Origin: Gracilariopsis chorda
Taxonomy: Eukaryota > Rhodophyta > Florideophyceae > Gracilariales > Gracilariaceae
DNA length: 64,000 nucleotides
Reading direction: 5' to 3'
NCBI GenBank assembly: GCA_003194525.1
Contig: NBIV01000119.1
Coordinates: 124,001-188,000, forward strand
The position numbers and the translations under genes are program-made. The notes below the pieces were generated by a model. The model was given only the letters and a program-made list of their open reading frames with translations. It was not told the DNA's origin and did no database searches. Below, piece by piece: positions 20,736-30,412 of this stretch (position 1 is its first letter; each line of letters opens with the position of its first letter).

Positions 20736-22943
20736 ATGGAGTTCATACAGCGTCGGGGGCGCTCCAAGCGCCTCGCGATGTCCCATTGGTCGACGCCGTT
20801 GATCGGGCGGCACGCGGCATCAGCTGTCCAAGTGGGTTCATCCGTGATCGCGTCCATCGGTCACGTCGGCGATCGCGCGCGCCATCGCCTTGTCCACTGG
20901 TCACGGCTGCTATCGGCGTCACAGTATAAGTGGCGCTCGGACTCTCCAATGGACGACGCGTTCACCCTTGAGGTATCGGACATCACTCCTGTGGGTCTGC
21001 CGCCTTCCATCGCCCGAATGGCTAGTTCCTCCGGCGCCGGCCGCGGCTCCAGCTGGACCCCTGGCACGCGATACGACCACACCCATGGTAGACCGCGCAC
21101 CAATCGCGAGGTCTCTGTCCCTTGGTCTGTCGAGGAGTACGTAGGGTCCATGAGGGGGCGTTATTTCGACGCGCGTCGTTTCGAGGCCGTTCCGGACTTC
21201 CCGCGACAGAGCAAGAATGCCCGTCCCGTTTCGTGGAAGAACCGTTGGTTGCATCAGCCGATGGACGTCCGTACTGGAAGGAGGACTCGCGAACTTGTCC
21301 CTGTGGATATACCGTTCGTCCGCTGCTCGGAGGAAACGGACTACCAGTGGCGCCTCAATTTCCTTGTGGACGAGCTCTTCCGCCACTTCCCAGCGGGCTC
21401 TGCGGACCAGTTTCCTCCTAAGGGACATAATCCATTGGGCCTGCTATGTTTCCTCCCGCCGTATGACGGAATATACTGGATGACCAACAGGGACTTTTGG
21501 GGAGACATCGTGGAGCCGGATTCTCGCATCCGAAGGTCCCTTGGATACTTCTTTGGCTGGCATAACATTGAGTTTCATGATATGCCAGCCCGTAACCGTG
21601 AAGGTCTGTATGCGCCGGTCTACGAGTTTCCCGATGGGTCTGGGTTCCAGTCCTTTTGGCAGGTGTCACCGCTCCTCTTGGTTCCGACTCCTTCGGTCTT
21701 TGCGTATCACACCAGGCAGCTCCTCGATCCCGAGAGCCGCCTGTGGCAGGTTGCATTCGCGGAGTGGGGCGTGTTCGTCCTGATGGCCTTCTTGCACACC
21801 GCGCGCTACGGAGTCCGTGGGAACGTCCGCAGTAAGGATTGGCGTGTGTGGTCCGATGGAATTGGCATGAGCTGTCCAAAAGGTCGAGTGTGTCCGCTTC
21901 CGGTCTCGCTCATTAACTATTTTCGCAACTTCCTTGGGGTTCAGAACGTAGTCCGTGGGACGGAGTTCACCGTTGAGGACACCGAAGGCCTTTTGGAACA
22001 TGTCCTGCAGGTCGATTGGGAGAACACCCCTGGCTTCCTTTGGTATGATTATGAGACCGATACCTTCAGGAATATTCCCCGCCACCCACAGGGTCATGAC
22101 AACGGGAAGGCCTACTTGGCGAAGCCGTTGAAGGAGAATCCACCGGTCGTCCCGCGAGGAAGCGTACAGGACTACTGGCCTAAGGGTGAGGGCTTCTCTT
22201 CAAAGAATTTCCTGGAGGATGAGGCGTTGCCCGAATCTGGGGGTGGTGCGGCTCCATTGGCGATTCCCTTGGGTCCTTCGGTGGTTACCGATGGGGACGA
22301 TGGGGACGCCTTCGCAGGTCCGGAGGTCGCGCATGTTCCCGTTGGTCCTTCGGTTCCTTCATCTTCTCCGCCCCCGGCTGGTCCTCCGGTGGTCGAGCCT
22401 ACTCCAGCTGGTCCTCCAGTGGAAGAACCTGCTCCTGAGGTCAACCCTTACATCCTTGTGGGTGGGGCGCTTTCCGTGTCGGTCACCCCGCTGCCGCCTA
22501 TCCCGGCTATCCCTATGGGCGTAACCAATGCGGCCGAAGCTCTCCGTGAGGTCGCTGGTGCCGCTGGCCTCAATGTTTCCGGTGGCCTTGAGGACTTATT
22601 GCGCCGCGCTAGGTCTTGGGCGCGTCGTGCGTCGCGTTACGGGGCCCTGCTGGAGGGGAATGAGGCCCTAAAGGACTCGGTGGAGCAGATCCTACAGGAG
22701 AACGCTCATGTGCTGTCCAACAAGGTCCTTGCGGACATCGACGCTCGCTATGGGCTCGCTTTGAGCGACAGTAGCGGCGGTGCAGGCTCCGCGTCCAGTG
22801 GTCCGCACAGTCCTCCGCGCAAGCGCCAGCGCACGGTGGGTCCCAGTGGTCAGAGTTCCGGTGGTCAGGCGCCAACCGATGGCGGTGGTGGTGCGTCTGA
22901 GGGCCAGGGCGGCGACGCGATCACGCCGGCTCCATCGGCCTGA
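20736..22943 (+). CDS. accessory antisense ORF inside the Ty3 element, unknown function
   Basis: 735 codons on the strand opposite gag-pol, between pol and the 3' LTR. An internal ATG at 20949 (MDDAFTLEV) is an alternative start. The N-terminal ~400 residues are rich in Trp, Phe and Tyr and look globular (for example LGYFFGWHNIEFHDMP, FAEWGVFVLMAFLHTARYG). A Pro/Val-rich linker with repeated PPV(V/E)EP(T/A)P follows. Then comes a helical stretch (ALLEGNEALKDSVEQILQEN) and a basic PPRKRQRT motif resembling a nuclear signal. An AATAAA lies 31 bp past the stop. I recognise no family. The length and codon texture argue strongly for a real protein; sense-strand ORFs here are short. Confidence 0.85.
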   Translation: MEFIQRRGRSKRLAMSHWSTPLIGRHAASAVQVGSSVIASIGHVGDRARHRLVHWSRLLSASQYKWRSDSPMDDAFTLEVSDITPVGLPPSIARMASSSGAGRGSSWTPGTRYDHTHGRPRTNREVSVPWSVEEYVGSMRGRYFDARRFEAVPDFPRQSKNARPVSWKNRWLHQPMDVRTGRRTRELVPVDIPFVRCSEETDYQWRLNFLVDELFRHFPAGSADQFPPKGHNPLGLLCFLPPYDGIYWMTNRDFWGDIVEPDSRIRRSLGYFFGWHNIEFHDMPARNREGLYAPVYEFPDGSGFQSFWQVSPLLLVPTPSVFAYHTRQLLDPESRLWQVAFAEWGVFVLMAFLHTARYGVRGNVRSKDWRVWSDGIGMSCPKGRVCPLPVSLINYFRNFLGVQNVVRGTEFTVEDTEGLLEHVLQVDWENTPGFLWYDYETDTFRNIPRHPQGHDNGKAYLAKPLKENPPVVPRGSVQDYWPKGEGFSSKNFLEDEALPESGGGAAPLAIPLGPSVVTDGDDGDAFAGPEVAHVPVGPSVPSSSPPPAGPPVVEPTPAGPPVEEPAPEVNPYILVGGALSVSVTPLPPIPAIPMGVTNAAEALREVAGAAGLNVSGGLEDLLRRARSWARRASRYGALLEGNEALKDSVEQILQENAHVLSNKVLADIDARYGLALSDSSGGAGSASSGPHSPPRKRQRTVGPSGQSSGGQAPTDGGGGASEGQGGDAITPAPSA

Positions 22944-23768
22944 GGGTACTCTTCAATTTGCCTGTTAGGTCTCAATAAAGTCAAGTTATCCATTGGTTAT
23001 TACGTCCGTTTCCCTTAGGTCGGCTTGACCGGCCTTCAGGTCAATTAGTGCGGTGGGTTCCCCTCAGGGTGCACCGCGACGGTTCGCGCTCCAGTGGACT
23101 TGCAACAGTTTGCAGTAGCCAATGGAGGCGTAGTGATCTCGCTCGGCGTGGCCGGTTTCTCAGGGCAGCGGTTGTCCAATGGGCGTGGACACGTGCCCAA
23201 CGTGGGAGCGCTGGGGCTCGTGCCCATTCTGGACAACACCCTTGGCACTCAAAAAATCAAGCGAAGAAATTGTCCATTGGAAATTGTTGATTTTTTGAGA
23301 TGCCAGTGGCCAGCGCGCGCGCTTCTTGCGTGCTCGTCGCACAATGTGCCCGTACGGTGCCGTTTCGGCCGAAACGAGGAGACTCCGAATCGGCTGTCCG
23401 TTGGTCTGTGCGCGGCCTAGAAGCCGAGATATCGGCCGTTCTTTGCTTTGGCCGATTTCGGGGCGTGCAACGCCACTTCAAAAAATTGTCCATTTGGCCG
23501 ACGGCGTTTTTGATCAAGCGCGCGCGCCTTGGCAGGCGCTGCCCGCGCTGTAAGTCCATCGGATGTTTCATTGGGCTGATAGTTAGTGCCAAAATTAGTG
23601 TGCGCCAGAGGCAGGCCGCACTATAGTTAGACCAGAGGATGGTTAGCGCTCCGCGCCGTGGCCCATGGAAAGCCAGATCGGCTTAGCGCGCGTAGTGCGC
23701 GTGCTCAGTACGTCTGTCCTATGGTCAGCTCAGCGACTTTAGCGCGATAGCTAGCGACGTCCATTGGA
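22944..23768. other. noncoding gap between convergent pol and antisense ORF
   Basis: No ORF of note. It includes an inverted repeat CTCAAAAAATCAA (23248-23260) / TTGATTTTTTGAG (23287-23299), which could act in 3'-end formation for both transcripts, and GC-rich repeated words such as gcgcgcgc and ggccgat. Confidence 0.5.
22974..22979 (+). terminator. polyadenylation signal of the antisense ORF
   Basis: AATAAA 31 bp after the TGA stop of the antisense ORF, in the context ctcAATAAAgtc. Confidence 0.55.
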
Positions 23769-26700
23769 TTAATTCGAACCTTGACCATTGGATTTCAATA
23801 TGTATGCCCCCTCCTTAAGGTCGCGCTCCGTGCGGCCCATGCGGCGCCAAAACCTAAGGACAAAGTTCTCCGGGATGTTCTCCCGGGGTTCCCATGTGTC
23901 CTCAGAGGGTTTGTAGCCGTACCAATGGACACGGTATTTGACGACGCCGTCGTCGTCAATGCCGGCATTGACCACACGGTCTATAGCGCTTTCCTTAGGA
24001 AGTGAAGATACGTCCTTCGGAACATCCACAGGCCACTCCTCGGGGAGATCCATCTCGTCCAAAGGGGCGTAACCATCATTGGCCAACTGGGACGGTACTC
24101 CGTCGTTGTGTTCCTCTTGGGATGAGGGGGCCAGTGGGTCAGCCGAGACGGCCTTTGGAAGTGGTGTAGCGATCAATGGATCTGCCGTAACTACCTTAGG
24201 GCGGGACGAAAGCTGCTCGTCCGTAGGTGTAGAGTCCTGTACGGCGGAATTGGGAGCATCTGAAGGGGCGTCCTCAGGAGTTTCCAAAGGGGAACCAGTG
24301 GGCTTCGGCGGCATAGGCGCGGCCGTAACGCGGTCAATTGCGACGGTGTCCTGTAGGCCATCGATTTCAATAGTGACCGTATGGGACGTAGCTGAGAGAA
24401 CCTTATAGGGACCAGTGGACCGTGGGAGGAGCTTTCGAGTGATGACCTCGATATCGTCCTGCGGCTTATCCGATGGAGCGCGGTCTAAGTAGACCATGTC
24501 ACCGGCCTTAAAGGATAGCGTAAACCTGACGGACTTATCGAAGTCATCCTTGTACCTCCGTTGGGACTTGTTCAACCGTGCTCTGGCCGTACGGATGATA
24601 TCGTCAATCCGCTTCCGGGTGTACCGTTTGGCCTGGGCAGGGGTCATTTCTGCCGTGAAGTCCTGTGGTATCCAGCTGTCCTTAAGGTCAACCGCAAAGT
24701 GCGGGGGCTGTCGCGTGAGCGTTAGGTCGAAGGGTGTAGTCCCCGTGGACCGATGGACTTGCGTGTTATACGCATAGACCAGTGGTCCGACGTAGTCATC
24801 CCAATCGGCCTGGTGCTCTGCAACATAATGCACCAACCTGTCCTTAATGGTTCTATTGAAGCGCTCAGCCTGTCCATTGGTCTGCGGATGATAAGCCGTT
24901 GTGGTGACGTGCTTAATTCCTAAGGTCGAACAGACGTGAGCGAAGAATTTCGACACGAATTGTGGCCCGTTGTCCGATAGGAGATAAAGTGGCAGACCAT
25001 ATGGATACACCCAATGGGTCAAGAACGCCATTGCTACGTCAGTGGCCGTAGTGGACCTCATGGGAATAGCTCTGGTGAGCTTGGTGAACCGATCGGTAAG
25101 CACCAATATAAATTTGTTCCCATGGGTCGTTGACGGTAATGGCCCTAGGATATCCGTAGCGATAAACTCCAGTGGTCCTGCGGCTGGGAACAGCTTCAAC
25201 TTGGCCTGATGGATGGTTTTCGAGCCGCGTGCTTTCACGCACGAAGCGCATGTCCTAGAGGTCTGCCAGAGGTCATTAGCCATAAAGGGCCAGTAGAAAT
25301 GTTTCCTTAAGGACTGATACATTCTTGTTCCGCCAGGATGGCCGGCCAACCGGGGGTAATGGGCGAGGTATAGAACCCGTGCCCTGAGGACCTTGGGAAT
25401 GACCCGCTGGATTGCTCCGTCCAGAGGGGCTCTGCGACAGAGCAGTCCGAATCGGTCGTAGTCGAACAGACAGCCAGGGGTCCCGACGAGGTCAGCCTGG
25501 TTTTTGCAGTACTCGTCGTCCTTTTGGGCCTGAAGGAGCTCATCCAGCGTGATGGGCAAGAGCTCCTTTTCCTCTGGTTGAACCGCATGAACCTCAAGGG
25601 TCCGCGCTTCGCTGTCGTCATCCATAGGCCAGTCCACAAGGTAAACTGCATTCACGTCCACATCGGAGTCATCGCAATTAACGCGTCCTAGAAGGAAGTC
25701 ATCCTCATGGTCAGATTCATAACCTGAAAGGTCCGGCGTGGGTAGCTCGTCGTCCAGTGGGGATTCGTCGGTGCCGTCGGTTAGGATCCTAGAGAGGGCA
25801 TCCGCTGCTCGGTGCTTGATCCCCGGCCTATAGGCAACGTCGAAATCAAACTCCGACAGGCGCAATCTCCATCGGGCGAGCCTGCTGGACGCGTCAGTCA
25901 TGTTCATAAGCCACCTGAGGGAATGATGATCAGTCCTAATGGTAAAGCGGACTCCTTCCAAGTATGGCCTTAAGGTTAATACTGACCAGACAATGGCTAA
26001 GCACTCCTTCTCGGACGTGCTATAATTCCGCTCTGGGCTCGTTAGCGAGCGGCTCCAATATCCAATTGGTCTATAGTCCTTCGGAGATTCTTGTTCCTGG
26101 AGGAGAACACATCCAATTTGGCCATCGGACGCATCCGTATCAAGGATGTACGGTTTGTCCGGTTTAGGCAAGGCCAATATAGGAGGGTTCAGAAGCTTAT
26201 CCCGCAGGGCCTCAAAAGCTTCGTATTGTTCGTCCGTCAGGCAATCGAACTCCGATGGGGTCCCTTTGCGCAGCATGTCGTTAAGCGGCGCAGCGATCTT
26301 TGCAAACCCTTGGACAAAGCGACGATAGACGTTGCACAGACCTAAAAAAGAACGCAACTCCGTATGGGTCCTGGGGGGCTTAGCTTGCCGTATGGCGTCA
26401 GTCGTCCTCGAGGCAACCTGTAGGCAGCCAGGGCGGACCACATGGCCAAGATAATCCACAGAGGACTGGAAAAAGAAGCACTTGGGGAGCTTCAAAGTTA
26501 TTCCGGCCTCACGGAGAATCCTCAGGACTGTTCTAACATGGGAGAAATGTTCACCAATGGTCTTCGAAAAGATGATAACGTCATCCAAGTAGACCAGCGC
26601 GAACTTCCATTTGACCCTAGATAGGATAATGTCCATTGCCCTCTGGAACGTCGCGGGTGCGTTCATTAATCCAAAGGGCATCCGAATGAATCGGAAAAGT

Positions 26701-28031
26701 CCCTCGTGGGTCGTAAACGTGGTCAGCGGCTTCGCGTCATCGTCCAGTGGTATTTGCCAATATCCCCAATTGGCGTCCAAGGTGGTAAAGACAGCTGCCT
26801 CTCCTAAGGAATCGAGACAGTCGTCCATCCGGGGGATAGGGTACGAATCCCGTTTGGTCATAGCGTTGAGCTTCCTATAGTCAACGCAAAACCTGACGGA
26901 GCCATCCTTCTTGGCCACAAGGACAAAAGGGCTTGCCCATTCGGACTGATGAGGAGGAGCTGGCTCGATGACGTTGGCCCTCCTCATCTTGTCCATCTGT
27001 TCGGCCACGATGGTTCTTCCTTTTAGGCCCGTCCTATAGGGGTGCTGGTACACTGGCTTCGCGTCGTCCTTAAGGTCAAGTCGGTGCTTTGTCGCCCGAA
27101 TCTCGCCTAGCTGGCCAGACCACATGGATTTGAATTCCCGAAGGAGCTCTATAACCTGAGGCCTATAGGATTCGAATTCGTCGCCCATGTTGACGTCCCC
27201 CTCCCAGGACTCGACGTCCTCGTCGTCGTCCGGTTGGGAGTTGTCCATATTGGTTTCCATAATGGCCACAGGAGCTGGCAGGGCGATGCCAACTACTGTT
27301 CCTTTAGGTAATCGAACCGGGTGGTCAGTGAAGTTACTGATACTGACCACAAAGGGCTGCCGCGGACGGATGTCCATAACTCCATTGGCCATAAGGGTGA
27401 GTTGACGCCGGATCGTCTTGGGATGATTCTGCAGCGTCAAAAGACCAGAGGACTCGCACTGAACCCAAGCGGTGGTCTGAGTCATCGCAGGGATGACCAG
27501 GGCTTTTGTGAGCCTGACCTTATTGGACACAGTGTTCGTCGCCAGTGGAGGTTTCCGCGGGTTTGCCTCAGGTCCCGGCTTGGAACCTATCAGGGCCACA
27601 GGATGTGCGCGATAGAACGCGACTTTCCGAAGGCCAGGGTAGATGGCCTTCACGTAGCGGTCGATGAAGGAAGTCCCAAGGATACATTCCGCTCCCAAGT
27701 TTGGACATACGAGGAACCACGTGCGGACTCGCAAACTGCCCAGTTGGACAAATAAAGAAATGATTCCTTTAATGGCCATTGGTCTGCGCGAAGCATCAGT
27801 GATCCTAGGGGTCTTCCTCACCTGAACCTTGTCTTCCCAACCACTCGGTAGGACCTTAGGATGTACCAAATTGGGCCCAGCGCCCGTGTCCAGCACACTC
27901 GTAGCCACTCTAGAGTGTGAGGGGCGGAGTCCTATGGTCATTCGAACTTTATAGTTCTCCTTCCTCAGGACACAAATAGGGTCCTGGTCATCCAGCGACG
28001 GCTCCAAAGGGTCGTCGATCCATTCGTCCAT
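23769..28031 (-). CDS. pol: Pol polyprotein: protease, RT, RNase H, integrase, chromodomain
   Basis: 1420 aa. In order: aspartic protease (VLDTGAGPNLVHP); reverse transcriptase (FVLVAKKDGSVRFCVDYRKL, and the active site LVYLDDVIIF); RNase H (ILDTDASDGQIGCVLLQ); integrase with its HHCC finger (H-H, then CASC) and catalytic ATDILGPLP, LSDNGPQF and HPQTNGQAERFNRT; and a C-terminal chromodomain (VVKYRVHWYGYKPSEDTWEP). The chromodomain defines a chromovirus and usually targets heterochromatin. The frame is -1 relative to gag and is open at least back through the gag stop, so -1 frameshifting or reinitiation at the ATG 101 nt downstream are both possible. No inactivating change is seen. Confidence 0.97.
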   Translation of the reverse strand: MDEWIDDPLEPSLDDQDPICVLRKENYKVRMTIGLRPSHSRVATSVLDTGAGPNLVHPKVLPSGWEDKVQVRKTPRITDASRRPMAIKGIISLFVQLGSLRVRTWFLVCPNLGAECILGTSFIDRYVKAIYPGLRKVAFYRAHPVALIGSKPGPEANPRKPPLATNTVSNKVRLTKALVIPAMTQTTAWVQCESSGLLTLQNHPKTIRRQLTLMANGVMDIRPRQPFVVSISNFTDHPVRLPKGTVVGIALPAPVAIMETNMDNSQPDDDEDVESWEGDVNMGDEFESYRPQVIELLREFKSMWSGQLGEIRATKHRLDLKDDAKPVYQHPYRTGLKGRTIVAEQMDKMRRANVIEPAPPHQSEWASPFVLVAKKDGSVRFCVDYRKLNAMTKRDSYPIPRMDDCLDSLGEAAVFTTLDANWGYWQIPLDDDAKPLTTFTTHEGLFRFIRMPFGLMNAPATFQRAMDIILSRVKWKFALVYLDDVIIFSKTIGEHFSHVRTVLRILREAGITLKLPKCFFFQSSVDYLGHVVRPGCLQVASRTTDAIRQAKPPRTHTELRSFLGLCNVYRRFVQGFAKIAAPLNDMLRKGTPSEFDCLTDEQYEAFEALRDKLLNPPILALPKPDKPYILDTDASDGQIGCVLLQEQESPKDYRPIGYWSRSLTSPERNYSTSEKECLAIVWSVLTLRPYLEGVRFTIRTDHHSLRWLMNMTDASSRLARWRLRLSEFDFDVAYRPGIKHRAADALSRILTDGTDESPLDDELPTPDLSGYESDHEDDFLLGRVNCDDSDVDVNAVYLVDWPMDDDSEARTLEVHAVQPEEKELLPITLDELLQAQKDDEYCKNQADLVGTPGCLFDYDRFGLLCRRAPLDGAIQRVIPKVLRARVLYLAHYPRLAGHPGGTRMYQSLRKHFYWPFMANDLWQTSRTCASCVKARGSKTIHQAKLKLFPAAGPLEFIATDILGPLPSTTHGNKFILVLTDRFTKLTRAIPMRSTTATDVAMAFLTHWVYPYGLPLYLLSDNGPQFVSKFFAHVCSTLGIKHVTTTAYHPQTNGQAERFNRTIKDRLVHYVAEHQADWDDYVGPLVYAYNTQVHRSTGTTPFDLTLTRQPPHFAVDLKDSWIPQDFTAEMTPAQAKRYTRKRIDDIIRTARARLNKSQRRYKDDFDKSVRFTLSFKAGDMVYLDRAPSDKPQDDIEVITRKLLPRSTGPYKVLSATSHTVTIEIDGLQDTVAIDRVTAAPMPPKPTGSPLETPEDAPSDAPNSAVQDSTPTDEQLSSRPKVVTADPLIATPLPKAVSADPLAPSSQEEHNDGVPSQLANDGYAPLDEMDLPEEWPVDVPKDVSSLPKESAIDRVVNAGIDDDGVVKYRVHWYGYKPSEDTWEPRENIPENFVLRFWRRMGRTERDLKEGAYILKSNGQGSN

Positions 28032-28132
28032 TGGTTGGTGAGACTCCGAAGGACTTCTGGAGTCAGATGACTCCTGTCCATCGGGGTTGAGGCAGGGATT
28101 CTCAGAGGGGCGGCTTGCCTCAGGTCGCTCCT

Positions 28133-30307
28133 CTACGCGTTTTCCTGTTCGGTCTTTCCGTGACGGTCCACTGGAGCTTCCACGGGGGTCACCTGAGGGA
28201 CAGTATCCGTATCGGAAATATCGACAGCGTTGACCTGAGAGGCTGGAGCCTCCCGCGGCGTGGCGTATCGACTAGACCCTGAGGACTGATTCCGCTGGTA
28301 CTGACGAGGGTAATTTCCCTCCGCCCTCCTGGCCTGGAAGTTCTCATCCCTTAGGGCCAACAGGTTCTTGCGAACGTCCTCCGGCATGAACTTCATGCAA
28401 TCACACGGCCTGGCCGTGGAAAGGCAGAGGTAGCAAGGGGGCCCGCGGGTGAATACGTCCTTCCTAGGTTGGACGAAAGTATACCGCGGCGTCGTTTGTC
28501 CAGATGGAGTAGTAGTAGTTCCAGTGGCCGATATGGATGGAGCACCAGACGGAGCGGAAGAAAAAGAGACCGCAAGGATATCTCCTTCTTCCGAACGGAT
28601 GTTACCAGTGGACTCGCTTTCAGAAGAGTTGACCATATGGACTTTGGAACTCTTCCTTAAGGGTGATGCTCGGCCTCTGGTATCCAAGTCAGCCGCTCGG
28701 CGGGATGTCCTATAGGTCTTGCCGTATCCTTCGGCATATGTGACCAGCTGTCGGAACGAGAGGCGTTGGTTGTCCGAGTGGTGATTACGCACGTGAGTCC
28801 TAATGGCCGGCAGCAATCCAGCGATGAAGTGCTGCTTGAGTCGCCCTTCGGAAAACACATTCCCACAGCGGTACGCCTTCTTCCACAGTTGGTCAGCAAA
28901 GTCCGTTTCGGTTACGTTAGTGCTTTGCCTAAAGGAAATCACGTCCTGATGGGCATCCATGATTACGTCATCAGTGGCGTACGTCTCCAAAAGGTAATGG
29001 ACGACCTCTGGGTAGGACCTAAGGAGCTCCCTATCGGTCGCATCCATTGGGTCACTGGAACCGGAGATCTTCGAAACCACATGGTCACGCGCTTGTCCAC
29101 TGAGGAAAAACTGAAACAGATACAGAGCGGCTCCCTCGTGGACGCCGTTCTGGTCGCAGGCCGTACGGAATTGAGACAGAAACCTAAGGACAGCAATCGG
29201 GTCAGCGCCCGAGAATTTGTCCGTGACGGTAAGCTGCATCCGTTTGGCCCACTTGGTGACTCGTCGAGCCACCGAACCGGAATACCTTGAGGACCTGTTG
29301 TCCAGTCGGTAAGTCCGATAGTCCAACACTTTCTTAAAAAGTTCGTTGGTGGTTGCCAGCGGCCTGAGGCGTCGAACAGCCGCCTCATCCGCGTCCGTAT
29401 CGGTCGAAACTGACGAGTCCGAACTGGACCCGTCATCGCTCTCGTCCGAATGGTCTCTCCTCTTCCTCGACTTCTTGTTCCTTCTAGGTCTTCTATTCTT
29501 CCTTCGGTCAGCACTTCGCTCGTCCAATGGAGCGATCTCGACATCGCCAAATCCGATGGGTCTGCGGGCCTGCTGGGAGCCCTGGTACCTCATGGGTCGT
29601 GCAGTCATTAGGCCTTCTTGCCGGGGAGGCTCTCTTCCACTCCCTGGGTGCACTTCCATTTGGTCGTCCTGTTGGTTTACCCGGCGAGGGGCTGGTAAAG
29701 CAGCCACTCCCGGGGGTTCGGAGTGTGGTTGCCACACGGAGGCCGAAGGAATACTTTGAATATTGGCCGCAAGGGCCGGGGTGCCTACCTGGCGTGTGAC
29801 CTCCGTCCGTATGGTCGAGGCCATGGCTTCCACGAAGGTCGTGGATTCCAGGACCTGAGGAACGAGGCGAGTAATCCGTTGGTCAATCATTCCGTCAAGG
29901 ACCTCTGGAACACGCGTATCCAAAAGGGACTGGACGTGCTCCTCACAGAGCCGTTTCAGCTGCGGCCAAAGGACATCTGCGAGACCCCTGGAGAGGTCTT
30001 CCCTCACATCTGGAGAAGCTTCCTGTAGGTCTTGCGTCGGCGTGGCCGGCTGGGAATTGATCCTGTTAAGGCGTGAGCGGAGACGAGCGGCCAAATTGGA
30101 CTCTCTCGCAATCCGTTCAGGATTATCCACGGGGGTCAATGGACGCCCTAAAGGTTGACTGCGCGTACTCCGTCGGTCACTGCTCGCATCGGCCGCGAGG
30201 CCAATGGTTTCAGGAACCGTCGACAGTCCACTGGGGCCAGCCTGTGGCGTCCTCTGGTCATCTGGTCGGTTGTTATTTTCGGTATCCATGGGGCGGTTGC
30301 TTGTCAT
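28133..30307 (-). CDS. gag: Gag-like capsid polyprotein
   Basis: 724 aa. A Ser/Pro/Arg-rich N-terminus with a helical segment is followed by a basic, Ser/Asp-rich linker (RRKNRRPRRNKKSRKRRDH). A Ty3-type gag domain then starts around VTDKFSGADPIAVLRFLSQF and runs through FFLSGQARDHV and FADQLWKKAYRCGNVFSEGRL to SFRQLVTYAEGYGKTY. A Cys cluster, CYLCLSTARPCDC, sits where a zinc knuckle is usual but lacks the CCHC spacing. It forms virus-like particles in this element class. The start is the ATG at 30307; MDTENN six codons later is an alternative. Confidence 0.92.
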   Translation of the reverse strand: MTSNRPMDTENNNRPDDQRTPQAGPSGLSTVPETIGLAADASSDRRSTRSQPLGRPLTPVDNPERIARESNLAARLRSRLNRINSQPATPTQDLQEASPDVREDLSRGLADVLWPQLKRLCEEHVQSLLDTRVPEVLDGMIDQRITRLVPQVLESTTFVEAMASTIRTEVTRQVGTPALAANIQSIPSASVWQPHSEPPGVAALPAPRRVNQQDDQMEVHPGSGREPPRQEGLMTARPMRYQGSQQARRPIGFGDVEIAPLDERSADRRKNRRPRRNKKSRKRRDHSDESDDGSSSDSSVSTDTDADEAAVRRLRPLATTNELFKKVLDYRTYRLDNRSSRYSGSVARRVTKWAKRMQLTVTDKFSGADPIAVLRFLSQFRTACDQNGVHEGAALYLFQFFLSGQARDHVVSKISGSSDPMDATDRELLRSYPEVVHYLLETYATDDVIMDAHQDVISFRQSTNVTETDFADQLWKKAYRCGNVFSEGRLKQHFIAGLLPAIRTHVRNHHSDNQRLSFRQLVTYAEGYGKTYRTSRRAADLDTRGRASPLRKSSKVHMVNSSESESTGNIRSEEGDILAVSFSSAPSGAPSISATGTTTTPSGQTTPRYTFVQPRKDVFTRGPPCYLCLSTARPCDCMKFMPEDVRKNLLALRDENFQARRAEGNYPRQYQRNQSSGSSRYATPREAPASQVNAVDISDTDTVPQVTPVEAPVDRHGKTEQENA

Positions 30308-30392
30308 TACCAGTCCGTCGGTCCAAAGTCCAAAGGTAGAATCCCGTAAATTCTTCTTTCCTAAAGGTCTGTATCGAAACGTCCAAAGGGGA

Positions 30393-30410
30393 TTCTAGGT
30401 CGGGAGACCA
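30393..30410 (-). other. primer-binding site
   Basis: Two bases inside the 5' LTR the minus strand reads TGGTCTCCCGACCTAGAA, beginning with the TGG expected opposite a tRNA CCA end. It would pair with a tRNA ending GGTCGGGAGACCA. This is not the common initiator-Met site, and I could not assign the tRNA. Confidence 0.65.
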
Positions 30411-30412
30411 AA

